Assembly: GCF_003148845.1 (NCBI RefSeq)
Contig: NZ_QGHA01000012.1
Span: 1 to 64,000, forward strand
DNA from: Mucilaginibacter oryzae
GTDB lineage: Bacteria > Bacteroidota > Bacteroidia > Sphingobacteriales > Sphingobacteriaceae
Direction of reading: 5' to 3'
DNA length: 64,000 nt
Positions within the stretch are counted from its first letter, which is position 1. Each line of letters starts with the position of its first letter. Positions 24,831 to 34,210 of the stretch are shown one piece after another. The translations under genes and the position numbers were made by a program. The notes below the pieces were generated by a model. It ran no database searches. It worked only from the letters and a program-made list of their open reading frames with translations, and had not been told where the DNA came from.

Positions 24831-25745
24831 ATGCGGTTGAAATATATTTTACTGTTGCCAATCATTTGCCTGTGTATTATTCGGGCTAAAGCGCAGAATA
24901 GAAAAACTACGTTTCGGACCGCGGATTCTTTATTCGCCATCAAAAAATATAAAAAGGCCGCCAAATTATATGTTGTTTTGCGGGTCGGAGGAATTATGGA
25001 TACTTCGCACTTGTACAATGCCGCCGCCTGTTGGGCCGCGCTGGATGAACGCGACAGTGCATACTGTTACCTTGAACTGCTAAGCAAACGGGGCTTTAAA
25101 AACTACAACCGGCTTGCCGCCGATCCGCTTTTCAGAAAGTATCAACGGCAGGACCGCTGGGAGATGTTGAAAGATGCCGTGATGCATAACCGCACCAGGC
25201 TAATTGAGCCGGTAGCCATCGAGTTTTCGCAGATGTTAAAGAGTTACCAAGCAAATTATGATGAATATGTAAGGCTGTGTAATAGATACGGGCAAAACTC
25301 GGAAGTGGTAAAGAGGTTTAAGCAGTATCTGCACGAAACAGATTCGATTAACTTTATCAAAATGTCTTCTATTGTAAACACCTATGGTTGGAAGGGAAAA
25401 ACAGATTTCGGTCGGGATGCGGCAGAGACCCTCATCATTGTTTTGATGCATGCGAGCATAGCCGATCAAAAAAAATACTTTTCGATAGTACGCACCGCGG
25501 CGTTTGAGGGTGCTTTACCCGCCGAAGGTTTTGCCATTATTGCCGATAACATAGCCCTGAATGAAAATAACACACAGATTTACGGTACCCACGTGCGAAT
25601 TGCCGACGATGGGCAATACCAAAGCTTCGCCATAGCCGATGAGGCCAGTGTTGACGCGCGCCGGGAAGCCATCGGCCTTTGCCCGCTTGCTATGTATTTG
25701 CACATTTTTAAGCCCGATAGCAGATCGTATTTCCTGGTAAAATAG
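24831..25745 (+). CDS. Secreted TPR-like protein with C-terminal DUF6624 domain
   Basis: A signal peptide (ending IRAKAQ) is followed by a short TPR-like helical region (ADSLFAIKKYKKAAKLYVVLR...AACWAALDERDSAYCYLELL, about residues 30-80). A DUF6624-like C-terminal half holds the hallmark DFGRDAAETLIIVLMHAS, QKKYFSIV and ALPAEGFAIIADNIALNENNTQIYGTH. Its function is unknown. The ATG at 24831 is chosen over TTG at 24825. No neighbour suggests a role. Confidence 0.78.
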   Translation: MRLKYILLLPIICLCIIRAKAQNRKTTFRTADSLFAIKKYKKAAKLYVVLRVGGIMDTSHLYNAAACWAALDERDSAYCYLELLSKRGFKNYNRLAADPLFRKYQRQDRWEMLKDAVMHNRTRLIEPVAIEFSQMLKSYQANYDEYVRLCNRYGQNSEVVKRFKQYLHETDSINFIKMSSIVNTYGWKGKTDFGRDAAETLIIVLMHASIADQKKYFSIVRTAAFEGALPAEGFAIIADNIALNENNTQIYGTHVRIADDGQYQSFAIADEASVDARREAIGLCPLAMYLHIFKPDSRSYFLVK

Positions 25746-25815
25746 ATCAATGTAGGCAATAAAAGATCTCCGGGCACGAATGCCCGATAGTTCTTACCCG
25801 TTAAAATACTTTAAC

Positions 25816-25995
25816 TTAAAAAAAGCAGGGCCCCCTGTTGCTGCCTATCGCGAACTTATTTACCCGGCCGTGCGAGTGATCGCAGTGGCTGTGATCGCGG
25901 TACATTTTTTGGTTGCCGGGGCGGTTGTTTACGGGTGTGGCAGGGGTAGTTTCAGTCTTATCAGGCTGACTAACTATGGTAGCTGGTTTTTTCAT
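25816..25995 (-). CDS. 59-residue His-rich peptide with strong Shine-Dalgarno
   Basis: ATG at 25995 is preceded by AAGGAGG with 7-base spacing, an unusually perfect ribosome-binding site for Bacteroidota. The frame reads MKKPATIVSQ..., a Thr/Pro-rich N-half, a metal-ligand-like core DHSHCDHSHG (residues 34-43, four His, one Cys, two Asp), and a C-terminus GSNRGPCFF. There is no signal peptide and no membrane segment. The plus-strand frame across the same DNA (25780-26016) has no ribosome-binding site and looks like its shadow. I recognise no family. A metal-binding peptide or a precursor of a modified peptide are options; no modification enzyme is adjacent. Confidence 0.6.
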   Translation of the reverse strand: MKKPATIVSQPDKTETTPATPVNNRPGNQKMYRDHSHCDHSHGRVNKFAIGSNRGPCFF

Positions 25996-26119
25996 AACGA
26001 CTCCTCCTTATGTTAGATCATGTAGATAATTGGTACAATAAATTTAACTATAAGAGTATTGATTTACAAGAGCTTTCGAAGAAAAATATCCCCTGTAAAA
26101 CTGGCCTGAGGAGATGTTG

Positions 26120-26326
26120 AAAGAAAGGGAATTTTCACACTGATTTTCACGAATTAACCCAATTACACGAATAAGGGGCCAGGCAAAAACAATTCGTGTA
26201 ATTCGTAAAAATGCTATACACCCGGCAAATCATTCGTGTAGGAATAAAAAATCGAGCCGCACGCACTTACCTGATAAAATCCGTGTAATTCGTAAAAATG
26301 CTATACCCCCCGCAAATCAATTCGTG
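26120..26326. repeat. ATTCGTGTAATTCG repeat cluster
   Basis: Two direct copies of a ~45-base unit, CGTGTAATTCGTAAAAATGCTATA followed by C-rich bases and CAAATCATTCGTG, start at 26195 and 26282 (87-base period). A reverse-oriented partner (TTCACGAATTAACCC...ATTACACGAATAA) lies at about 26141-26173, so the region can fold. The same core words build the tandem array at 51062-51935. The 25746-26383 gap also holds the His-rich peptide gene. Confidence 0.7.
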
Positions 26327-26334
26327 CACCAAAT

Positions 26335-26366
26335 AAAAGGCCCGGAACAATCAAATTGTCCGGGCC
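26335..26366 (-). terminator. Terminator of the GH30-GH5 operon
   Basis: On the minus strand GGCCCGGACAAT pairs with ATTGTTCCGGGCC (one bulged base) and is followed by TTTTATTT. It lies 18 bases beyond the GH5 stop. Confidence 0.8.
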
Positions 26367-26383
26367 CCAAATCATTCAAAAAA

Positions 26384-28174
26384 TCATTTCCCTTTCCAAA
26401 ATTGCAGGTAATGTAAATTATACCTGCCATTATCCGCCTGTACCTTTATTTTGTTGGCTCCGGCCTTCAGCACAATATTTTTTACAGCTATCACCTGCCA
26501 TTTTTTTAGCCCGCCGGTATTGGGTACAGCTACTTCTTTGGCCTGGGTAGTGTTGTCAACCAGTACCGATAGTTTGGCATCATCATTAGGCGAAGCAACT
26601 TTTAAACTGATGGAATATACACCCGGAGTTTTAACAAAAACGGTGTACTGTGTCCACTCGCCGGTTTCAATGTGATCTACATAATAGCTGTTGTATTGGG
26701 TTGAATCTTTGGCGATATCCACGCCATCGTTACGGTACACATGGCCGCGGTTGCCTACGCCCGGCTTGCCCGATGTATGGTAATCGGCGGTATCGGTATC
26801 AAAATAGGCAGAGCCATTGCGGCCAAGGTCGTAATCAACAGCATTGATAATAGTGCCGTTGCCTATCTTGTTAGCCTTAAACGGTTTGGTATCTGCGGAG
26901 TGTGGCTGCCTGAAAATGGCATCGATCACATCGTGGTGAATGATGTTGCTTTCTAATTTGGCATAGGTGGCAAGCTCGAGTGTGCCGCTATATACGTTGC
27001 TTTCTTTAGGTTTATGCCTGCCGGTATTCATATAGCCGGCCACATCATCATAATTTAAGTTGGATACAATTTCAAGCGGGTTGTTATTACCCAGCTTTTT
27101 AAGCGGCCATAAGCTCCAGCCAATATTATTGCGTTCTAACAAGCCGATAGCCTCGGTTATCCAGGTGTTTGAGTTTTCGCCGGTTTCGCCAAGCCAAACC
27201 GGGATGTTGTACTGGTCGCGGGTTTTAACAATGTGCTCTATCGATTTCTGATCGTTAAAGTTCCAGTACTTGTGGAAGCTCAGCACCATGTTTTTATCCC
27301 ATTGCGGCAAAATGCCGTTGTAGTTGTTGCCCCAGCCGTTGCCCTCAATAATGATGATGTGTTTTTTATCCACCTCGCGGATGGCGGCCGTAATATCAAC
27401 CATCAGTTTTCTTAATGGCGCATTGGTTTTTTCCTTCAATCCGTTTTTATCATTCCGCGGATCATCAAAACCCCAGTTTGGTTCATTAATAATATCGTAA
27501 GCGCCAATGTATGGTTCGTTTTTATAGCGTTCGGCCAGTTTGCGCCACAGGGCTATGGTTTTGGCCTTGTTGGCTTCACTATCCCAAAGCGAAGGTTTGT
27601 CAGGGTCGCGGTCGGAAATGTTTAGGTCATTACCCTGCCCGCCCGGGGTGGCATGCAAATCGAGGATGAGGTACATGTGGTTGGCTTTACACCAGGCCAG
27701 CAGGTCGTCGGTCATTTTAAAACCTTTTTCTATCCAGGTATTTTTACCTGCAACGGGTTCCTTGTCAACCGGCAGGGTGTACAGGTTATAATGCATCGGC
27801 AGGCGGACGGAGTTAAAACCCCATCGTTTCATCGAGTCTACATCAATTTTGCGGGTATTGTTGGCCAGCCAGGTATCATAAAACTCTTTGGTTTCGGCCG
27901 GGCCCATCAATTCTTCCAGGCGTTCGCGAATGCGGTACTGGCGGCTATCTTTATTAATGTGCAGCATATAGCCTTCCTGCAACATCCATCCGCCTAAACC
28001 CATGCCGCGCAGCAATACGTTCTGCCCTTTTTCATCCACAATCTTTTTACCCTCGGCCTTTAAAAAGCCTGTTTGGGCGTTGCCCGTCAAGCTAAAAAAT
28101 AAAGTGGGGGCGGCTGCCAGCAACACCTTAACGGCAGCGCTTAATTTGATATTTTTTCTAAATGTTGTTAACAT
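26384..28174 (-). CDS. Secreted GH5-family glucanase with C-terminal CBM6-like module
   Basis: After the signal peptide (about 1-34, ending GNAQT) comes a GH5 TIM barrel: WMLQEGYM, SVRLPMHYN, LDLHATPGGQ, the acid/base in YDIINEPN (E231) and the nucleophile in VWLGETGEN (E330). A ~130-residue beta-sandwich carbohydrate-binding module follows (about 455-596), ending LHYLQFWKGK as in CBM6/CBM35. It lies 36 bases behind the GH30 gene on the same strand, so both are cotranscribed. The pair suggests attack on a beta-glucan, possibly fungal or plant. The exact linkage is inference. Confidence 0.9.
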   Translation of the reverse strand: MLTTFRKNIKLSAAVKVLLAAAPTLFFSLTGNAQTGFLKAEGKKIVDEKGQNVLLRGMGLGGWMLQEGYMLHINKDSRQYRIRERLEELMGPAETKEFYDTWLANNTRKIDVDSMKRWGFNSVRLPMHYNLYTLPVDKEPVAGKNTWIEKGFKMTDDLLAWCKANHMYLILDLHATPGGQGNDLNISDRDPDKPSLWDSEANKAKTIALWRKLAERYKNEPYIGAYDIINEPNWGFDDPRNDKNGLKEKTNAPLRKLMVDITAAIREVDKKHIIIIEGNGWGNNYNGILPQWDKNMVLSFHKYWNFNDQKSIEHIVKTRDQYNIPVWLGETGENSNTWITEAIGLLERNNIGWSLWPLKKLGNNNPLEIVSNLNYDDVAGYMNTGRHKPKESNVYSGTLELATYAKLESNIIHHDVIDAIFRQPHSADTKPFKANKIGNGTIINAVDYDLGRNGSAYFDTDTADYHTSGKPGVGNRGHVYRNDGVDIAKDSTQYNSYYVDHIETGEWTQYTVFVKTPGVYSISLKVASPNDDAKLSVLVDNTTQAKEVAVPNTGGLKKWQVIAVKNIVLKAGANKIKVQADNGRYNLHYLQFWKGK

Positions 28175-28210
28175 GTTGTTTTCATTTTGAATTTAGCCTG
28201 GGGTGTTTGG

Positions 28211-29617
28211 TTACCAGATATAGGTAGCTACCGAACCTTTTTCTAAGGAAGCAGCCAGTAGCTTACCTTTAAATTTGATATTAAAGCTTTGAGCGCTATC
28301 ACCGGCATTGGCTACAATAAGCACTTTCTTACCATCAGGCCTGATAAAGGCAACGTTTGGCAACGAATCTGAGCTGTTCGAGGCGATTCTGACAGAACCC
28401 GGACGAACGAATTTAGAGGCATGGGCCACCGAATAGTATGCCACGTTTTTCTTTACTTCATTTTTATCGATAGTAACGGCACCCTGGCACATGGGGCAGC
28501 CTCCCCTGTCGGTATAAGGTTTATATTCCGGATCGGCAGCAAGGTTCCACTCCAGCACGTTGCGGCTCCAGTTACGGGTGGCGCCAATAATTAAACTTTT
28601 AACAGGCCATACAATGTTGATGGTGTTTTGATTTTCCGGCTCAACGGTCATCTGCTCGGTAAAGTAAATGTTTTTATCGGGATGGGCATTGTGTACATCT
28701 GTTAAGGCCGAAATGTCGCCGCCATACAGGTGAAAGCCTGAGCCATCTACATATTTACGTGCTTCCGGATCATTCAGGATCGAGATCGGGTAATCGGGCC
28801 TGTCGGCGTTATGATCGTAAATAATGATTTTGGTTTTGATGCCCGCCGCTTTAAAAGCCGGACCGAGGTTGTTTTTAATAAAATCTGCCTCATCCGGTGC
28901 AGGCAACAGCAGGCTTGGGTTATTGCCGGGGTGCAATGGCTCGTTCTGAATGGTGATGGCATCGATGTTGATACCATTGGCCTTCATGGCCTGGATATAC
29001 TTAACCAGGTAATTAGCATAAACAGCATAGCAATCCGGTTTGAGTCTACCGCCGCGGGTATCATTATTGGTTTTCATCCACGCGGGCGGCGACCATGGCG
29101 AGCCCATTATTTTAATAGCCGGATTAATAGCCAGAATCTGTTTCATTACCGGGATCACATCGGTTTTATCCGGACCGAGATCGAAATGTTTCAATTCAGG
29201 ATCTGTTTGGCCATCGGGCATATCATCGTACGAGAACACTTTTTCATTCAGATCTGACGCGCCGATGCTCAGCCTCAGGTAGCTGATCCCGATATTTTCG
29301 GCCGTGGTTGCAAACAAATTTTTGAGTAAGGCGGCGCGGCTATCAGCACTCATCCGGATAATGTGCATGGCGCTGCCGCCGGTTAACGCGAAGCCAAACC
29401 CGTCTATCGCCTGGTACCGTGGCTTATCATCTACAGTAATAGTTGTACCGCCCTCCTTGCCCGATTTGAAGGTCAGATCAGTTTTCTGCTCTTCAAAAAG
29501 CGCCGATCTATCGGCTTTTGTAAGCCATAATGCGGCCCTGGTTGTTTGCGCGCTTACCGGTACGAGCGATGCTAAAAGCAGGCTGCCCAATAAAAGCGAT
29601 TTGATTTGCATGTTCAT
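28211..29617 (-). CDS. Secreted GH30-family glycosidase (glucosylceramidase/beta-1,6-glucanase-like)
   Basis: A signal peptide ending PVSAQ is followed by IDGFGFALTGGSAMHI, a GH30 hallmark, then MGSPWSPPAWMKTN, the acid/base in ITIQNEPLHPGNN (E226) and the nucleophile in IYFTEQMTVEP (E321). The last ~70 residues form the side beta-domain. GH30 subfamilies include beta-1,6-glucanases and glucocerebrosidase-like enzymes; the arrangement resembles subfamily 1 or 3. It heads a two-gene operon with GH5. ATG at 29617 or 29611 (second Met) could be the start; both keep the signal peptide. Confidence 0.9.
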   Translation of the reverse strand: MNMQIKSLLLGSLLLASLVPVSAQTTRAALWLTKADRSALFEEQKTDLTFKSGKEGGTTITVDDKPRYQAIDGFGFALTGGSAMHIIRMSADSRAALLKNLFATTAENIGISYLRLSIGASDLNEKVFSYDDMPDGQTDPELKHFDLGPDKTDVIPVMKQILAINPAIKIMGSPWSPPAWMKTNNDTRGGRLKPDCYAVYANYLVKYIQAMKANGINIDAITIQNEPLHPGNNPSLLLPAPDEADFIKNNLGPAFKAAGIKTKIIIYDHNADRPDYPISILNDPEARKYVDGSGFHLYGGDISALTDVHNAHPDKNIYFTEQMTVEPENQNTINIVWPVKSLIIGATRNWSRNVLEWNLAADPEYKPYTDRGGCPMCQGAVTIDKNEVKKNVAYYSVAHASKFVRPGSVRIASNSSDSLPNVAFIRPDGKKVLIVANAGDSAQSFNIKFKGKLLAASLEKGSVATYIW

Positions 29618-29891
29618 GAATTATAATTTACAGGTGTATTGCTGGTACAAATAAGTATGATCAGGATTTTAAAAATTGGATAGGTAAAAGTATTAACGTT
29701 TTCAATAAAAAGCCGTAATTAATCGGTTACAAAAGCCGCAGCACAGCGTTGTAGTAGTTAAGAAGTGGTGTAACACCAAACATAGCTACACCTTTTACGT
29801 TAAAGAGCATGTTAAACATGTTAATTTAATTTTCAATTTAAAACATTTGTTTTTATGAAAACATGTTTATAATTTCACGTACAAGTATCGC

Positions 29892-30263
29892 ATGAGCACT
29901 TCAACCAAAAAGATTATCATATTTGATGATGACGAAGACATCCTGTCAATTTGCAGTTATATTTTAGAAGAACAGGGATGGGAAGTGCACACTTATAACG
30001 ATTGCAACAACATAGTAGAGAGAGTATCGGCTATTTTGCCGGATGTGATCATGATGGATAATTGGATCCCGGATTTGGGCGGGATTATTGCTACCCAAAC
30101 CCTCAAAAAAACAGAGGCCCTGAAAGATATCCCTGTTATTTACTTTTCTGCCAACAGCGACATCCAGATCCTGGCGAGCCACGCCGGTGCCCAAACTTAT
30201 TTAGCGAAACCTTTTGACCTGGATGACCTGGAAAGGGTGATTAACCGGGTTATTGCGGCGTGA
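29892..30263 (+). CDS. Single-domain response regulator (receiver only)
   Basis: A 123-residue CheY-like receiver without output domain. The acidic pocket FDDDED (residues 11-16), phospho-acceptor D56 in VIMMDNWIP, switch Ser in VIYFSANSD and Lys in YLAKPFD are all present. It likely relays phosphate between histidine kinases. No kinase is adjacent. Upstream sequence at 29811-29870 contains repeated ACATGTT words (possible operator). It lies divergently from the GH30-GH5 operon. Confidence 0.88.
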   Translation: MSTSTKKIIIFDDDEDILSICSYILEEQGWEVHTYNDCNNIVERVSAILPDVIMMDNWIPDLGGIIATQTLKKTEALKDIPVIYFSANSDIQILASHAGAQTYLAKPFDLDDLERVINRVIAA

Positions 30264-30426
30264 TTAAATAAAGCCCACGAGGATCAACTCCCGCTTTTAT
30301 ACCTTTTCTTTTAAAGTATTTTTCCCTGTCGGATAATAAAACAAGCCCTCTGGCTTTAACAACAGAGTTAGTTGCTGTGGGCTATTTTCTTCAGCTTCGT
30401 TAACAAACCGGCATCCCCGTATAAAA

Positions 30427-30468
30427 ACAAAGGAGGCCCTTTGCGTATGCAAAAAGCCCCTTTGTTGG
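30427..30468 (-). terminator. Terminator of the second outer-membrane barrel gene
   Basis: AACAAAGGGGC pairs imperfectly with GCCTCCTTTGTT on the minus strand, followed by TTTTTA, 29 bases past the stop. Confidence 0.65.
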
Positions 30469-30496
30469 TTATATATGCTTCCGTTTAAGGCATTAA

Positions 30497-33442
30497 TTAA
30501 AACGAACCTGGTCCGCCCGGCCCACCGGGACCGCCGGGACCGCCACCCGGTCCGCCGTCACGGTTAAACCTGCGCTGTCCCGGATCCTGCGTCGGCGCCT
30601 TGCCTGCAAATTTTTGTAAGCGCAGCGTAAAGCTCAACAGGTAGTAACGGCCTAATTTATTCACGTTTGATTGTGTGGTAATGTTACCGTTAACTATGGA
30701 TGTGTAACCGGTGTTTTGGTTAAATAAATCATAAGCGGCCAAACGGATGGTTGCACGGTGATCTTTCAGAAAGCGGCGTTCAACATAAGCGTTTAAAATA
30801 TTGGGGTTTTTGATATCCAGGCTGCTTGCATAGCCATAGTTTACGGTACGGGTAAAATCGTAGCTCAGTGTCCAGTCTTTCCAGAAATAATTTTTGCCTA
30901 CCAAACCCAAATTCAATGTGCGGAAGTTTGAGCTGCCGTCGGTTATTTCATTGTGTACGGTATTGGTGGTTTTGTTGATGCCGTAACTGCCGTTAAGTTC
31001 GGCATCAATAACATCAACAATATTGGTCCTGAACTTTAAACCCGGGGTTAAATTGAGGTTTTTGGCAATGTTTTTAAGCGGCGCATCGTACAAGGCTACA
31101 TTGTTTTCATCAATACTGTTCGAAAAACCAATGCTGTTGGTATAGCTTACCGCGCCGCTAAATTGCAGAGTGTACTTACGCTCAGCCCATGGCTTGGCAT
31201 ACACCACGTTGGCGCTTCCGGAGTAATAGCCATCGGCATTAAGGTAAGTGGTGAGGTTTGCGCCGCGCAGGTTTTTTAATGAAGGGTTGGCTGCTAACGC
31301 GGCCGGTGTAAAATCGCGCGGGTAAGTGATGATGTTTTGTACTATTTTATTTTGAGTGGTAGTGAAGTTTAAATTGGTAAACAGGATATTACCGGTTTGG
31401 AAGCTGAAGTTGTTGTAACGCAACGAGAAGTTATTGTTAAACTCGGGGTTGAGGTTGGGGTTACCCTGCACCGGGTAAGTAGCGTTGCTAAAATCAAGAA
31501 CAGGCTGCAACTGGCTAAACGATGGCTGGTTGCTCGAACCGTTGTACAAAAAGTTTAAAGATTTACCCCTTGTAAAGTTGTAGCTGAAACGTGCCGTAGG
31601 GATTACGTTGAATGTACTTATATGCGTTGCCGAATCGTTTTTGAGGTTTAAACCATTCAATGTAGCCGGTTGCACGCCAATGCCCAGGGTAAGATTGTAT
31701 TTTTTTTCAACAAAGCGGTAGTTAAGGCCTACGCGGTTGGTGGTAAAATTGTATTTATAGCGATTGCTGAACAAATCGTAGTAGTTTAAAGTGTTGGCGT
31801 TGCTCAGCGTATCGGTTTCTTTATCGCTTTGGGTTGAAGACCGGTTAAATTCATATCTTAACTCCATGTATCCCCTTTTACTTACAGGCTCCAGGTACGA
31901 CAATACGGCACCTAAAGTGGTAACCCTACTATTGGTGAAAATTTGTTGATTGGCCGGAGACGAGCGTAACGAGCCCTCGTCATAATCATAAGTAGGGTTA
32001 TCGTATTGCGTGTTTTTTGATGAGTTAGCGCTGATATTGATGCTCAGGTTGCGACCATGAGCATTAAAGCGGTGGTTGTATAACGCGTTGATCCCATAGT
32101 TTGGCGATGTGGCGTCGGTATGCGATTTTGATGTATAGGATTGGTATAGTACCCCTCTTTGTGTAGCTGCCAGCGATTCGTCCGCATCGGTATTGGTACT
32201 GGCATAGCTAAAGTTAGGTATTACTTTTAAGTAGTTAATGGTATCGGGCTTCCACTCAATGTTAAAGTTAAAGCGATGATTAATCGGGTTATCGGTTTGA
32301 TCACTTTTCTGGTTACTGGTGCTTGGTGTTGAGGTATTATTGTTTTGGATATTTGAGCTTATAGTGCGAGTGGTATTATCAGTAAAGCTATAGCTGCCGT
32401 AAACCGAAACGGTTTTTCCCCATTGATCGCGGTAGTTAGCGCCGATATTGTGCGCGTTTGTAATACCCGTAGCATTGGTAGTAGAACCGCTTGAGCCACG
32501 CAGCGCGTTACCGCGACCACCACCGCCGCCGCCAAAGCCGCCTACACCACCGGCTGCGGGGGTACCGTAAGTGAATGTGTTTACGTTGGTATTATTGATG
32601 GTTCCTAAAACGGCTATCTGCTGGTCATTATTAAAATTGAAAAATTTCAGGTCGCCCAGGTAACGGTTCTGGTTGGATACGCCCGGAGCCTTAGGTAAAA
32701 AGTCGTTACCATCGGCGGCTGTAGCCTGCCCAAAATAGCCGTGATTCTTGTCCTTACGGATGGTGATGTTCAGGATCTTATCGGGTTCGCCGGTTTTAAC
32801 GCCGGTAAGGTTGGCCTGATCGCCATAATCATCAATCACCTGTATGCTCTCCACAACATCGGCGGGTAGGTTTTTAGTAGCGGTTTTAACATCGCCGCCA
32901 AAAAAATCCTTGCCGTTAACCCTCACTTTGGTTACCGATTTTCCTTGCGCGGTAACGTTACCATCTTTATCCACATCAACACCGGGTAGTTTTTTCAATA
33001 CATCCTCAACCGGAGAATTTTCACGTACCGGGTAGGCGCTTACCTTATATTCGGTGGTGTCTTCTTTTAAAATAACCGGGTTAACGCCAACAATGGTCAC
33101 CTGGTTAAGCATATTGGTTTCGGCTTTCATTACAATAGCACCAAGGTCTACCGGTTGGGTACCGGCATCAAGCGAGTAATGTTTTTTAATGGACGTAAAA
33201 CCAATAGATGATATGGTAAGCGTTAGTTTGGTGCCTTTTACAACCGGGAACGAAAACTTTCCGTTGGCATCAGCAATGGCTATGGTACTATCGCCCGAAG
33301 TTGAAACCAGTTTAACACTACTGCCAGGCAGCGATAGTTTGGTGGAGTCGACAATAGTTCCTTTTACTTCCCTGCCGGTTTGCGCATGAGATGCAAAAGC
33401 AATGAAAAAGGTAAAACTCAAAATAAGGAGAACGGCTTTCAT
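30497..33442 (-). CDS. OMP_b-brl_3-type outer-membrane barrel protein with Gly/Pro tail
   Basis: A signal peptide (MKAVLLILSFTFFIAFASHAQ) is followed by a regulatory-like domain (VKGTIVDSTKLSLPGSSVKL), a plug (VEDVLKKLPGVDVDKDGNVTAQGKSVTKVRVNGKDFFGGD), a Gly-rich loop (GGVGGFGGGGGGRG, around residue 295) and a ~600-residue barrel ending YYLLSFTLRLQKF. A 35-residue tail with GGPGGGPGGPGG repeats closes the protein. ATG at 33442 starts the signal peptide; the frame's TTG at 33463 is unlikely. The gene is the intact paralogue of the split gene at 17734-20441. No SusD-like partner is near, so the role is open. Confidence 0.87.
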   Translation of the reverse strand: MKAVLLILSFTFFIAFASHAQTGREVKGTIVDSTKLSLPGSSVKLVSTSGDSTIAIADANGKFSFPVVKGTKLTLTISSIGFTSIKKHYSLDAGTQPVDLGAIVMKAETNMLNQVTIVGVNPVILKEDTTEYKVSAYPVRENSPVEDVLKKLPGVDVDKDGNVTAQGKSVTKVRVNGKDFFGGDVKTATKNLPADVVESIQVIDDYGDQANLTGVKTGEPDKILNITIRKDKNHGYFGQATAADGNDFLPKAPGVSNQNRYLGDLKFFNFNNDQQIAVLGTINNTNVNTFTYGTPAAGGVGGFGGGGGGRGNALRGSSGSTTNATGITNAHNIGANYRDQWGKTVSVYGSYSFTDNTTRTISSNIQNNNTSTPSTSNQKSDQTDNPINHRFNFNIEWKPDTINYLKVIPNFSYASTNTDADESLAATQRGVLYQSYTSKSHTDATSPNYGINALYNHRFNAHGRNLSINISANSSKNTQYDNPTYDYDEGSLRSSPANQQIFTNSRVTTLGAVLSYLEPVSKRGYMELRYEFNRSSTQSDKETDTLSNANTLNYYDLFSNRYKYNFTTNRVGLNYRFVEKKYNLTLGIGVQPATLNGLNLKNDSATHISTFNVIPTARFSYNFTRGKSLNFLYNGSSNQPSFSQLQPVLDFSNATYPVQGNPNLNPEFNNNFSLRYNNFSFQTGNILFTNLNFTTTQNKIVQNIITYPRDFTPAALAANPSLKNLRGANLTTYLNADGYYSGSANVVYAKPWAERKYTLQFSGAVSYTNSIGFSNSIDENNVALYDAPLKNIAKNLNLTPGLKFRTNIVDVIDAELNGSYGINKTTNTVHNEITDGSSNFRTLNLGLVGKNYFWKDWTLSYDFTRTVNYGYASSLDIKNPNILNAYVERRFLKDHRATIRLAAYDLFNQNTGYTSIVNGNITTQSNVNKLGRYYLLSFTLRLQKFAGKAPTQDPGQRRFNRDGGPGGGPGGPGGPGGPGSF

Positions 33443-33848
33443 AAATTTTTTTTCAGCGTACAATTTGTTGTTTTTGGTGTATTAGACGTATTACCGATGC
33501 AAATGTTCAACTTAAAATGTATTTAAAGCTTAATCAATATATGATTGTTACATTTTTGGGGCTTAAAGGCCTGCCAATCATATTATTGTTACATGTAAAC
33601 GGGTAAAAGGCAGGCTAAATAATTCCGTTTTTTTACCGGACTGTAGTTTAAAATGGAATTATCAGTTTATTCCGTATGTTTTTGCGTATTAAGGCGCGAT
33701 GTTTTGTGTATTTGGCCGTGCAAATACTAAGCTATACCGTTAAAGCGTTAATAATCCACAACGATTATGAACCATTGTTTAAAAATCTATTGTTGAACCG
33801 GCAACATTGTGGCATAAATTTTCGTTGTGCTTTATAAAACATTAACCT
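33443..33848. other. Gene-free 400-base divergent promoter region
   Basis: AT-rich sequence between the barrel gene (minus) and the 90-residue protein gene (plus). Two ATTGTTACAT words occur at 33543 and 33586. I see no ORF, terminator or larger repeat. Confidence 0.5.
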
Positions 33849-34121
33849 ATGAAAAAAATAAGTAACTCACTGCACGCCAAAGTGCACAAGTGGATCGACG
33901 CGATCGGTTTCAGGCTGAATACATCGCAAACAGATAACAGGAACAAGATAACCACCAATCATTATTTTTTTGAAACTTTTAACTTCCTCGAAAAATCAAA
34001 AAAAGGTCATCCTGAGTACACCCGGATTTTATGTTTTGATGCCTACGGTGAAAAAATAAACGTGAAATCGCTGCTTGATCTGCAGGTTGCTTTTTTCGAA
34101 AATATAAGCCAGTTAAAATAA
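33849..34121 (+). CDS. Small hypothetical protein, 90 residues
   Basis: A soluble basic protein (MKKISNSLHAKVHKWIDAIGFRLNTS...) with no signal peptide, Cys pair or membrane segment. The centre has FFETFNFLEKSKKGHPEYTRILCFDAYGEKINVKS and ends in a short helix. I do not recognise it. It has a reasonable upstream region and no overlap with a stronger frame, so I treat it as a real gene. It is convergent with the M1 peptidase gene. Confidence 0.6.
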   Translation: MKKISNSLHAKVHKWIDAIGFRLNTSQTDNRNKITTNHYFFETFNFLEKSKKGHPEYTRILCFDAYGEKINVKSLLDLQVAFFENISQLK

Positions 34122-34210
34122 ACCAGGATATTTTCCGGCTTTCACATAACCTTATGCCGAAAACGTATGGGTAGGCCGGTAATCTGTACCTCCGGGAGAT
34201 ATGCTACTAA

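Noticed and set aside
25780..26016. 78-residue plus-strand frame
   Set aside because: No ribosome-binding site and antisense to the better supported His-rich peptide gene.
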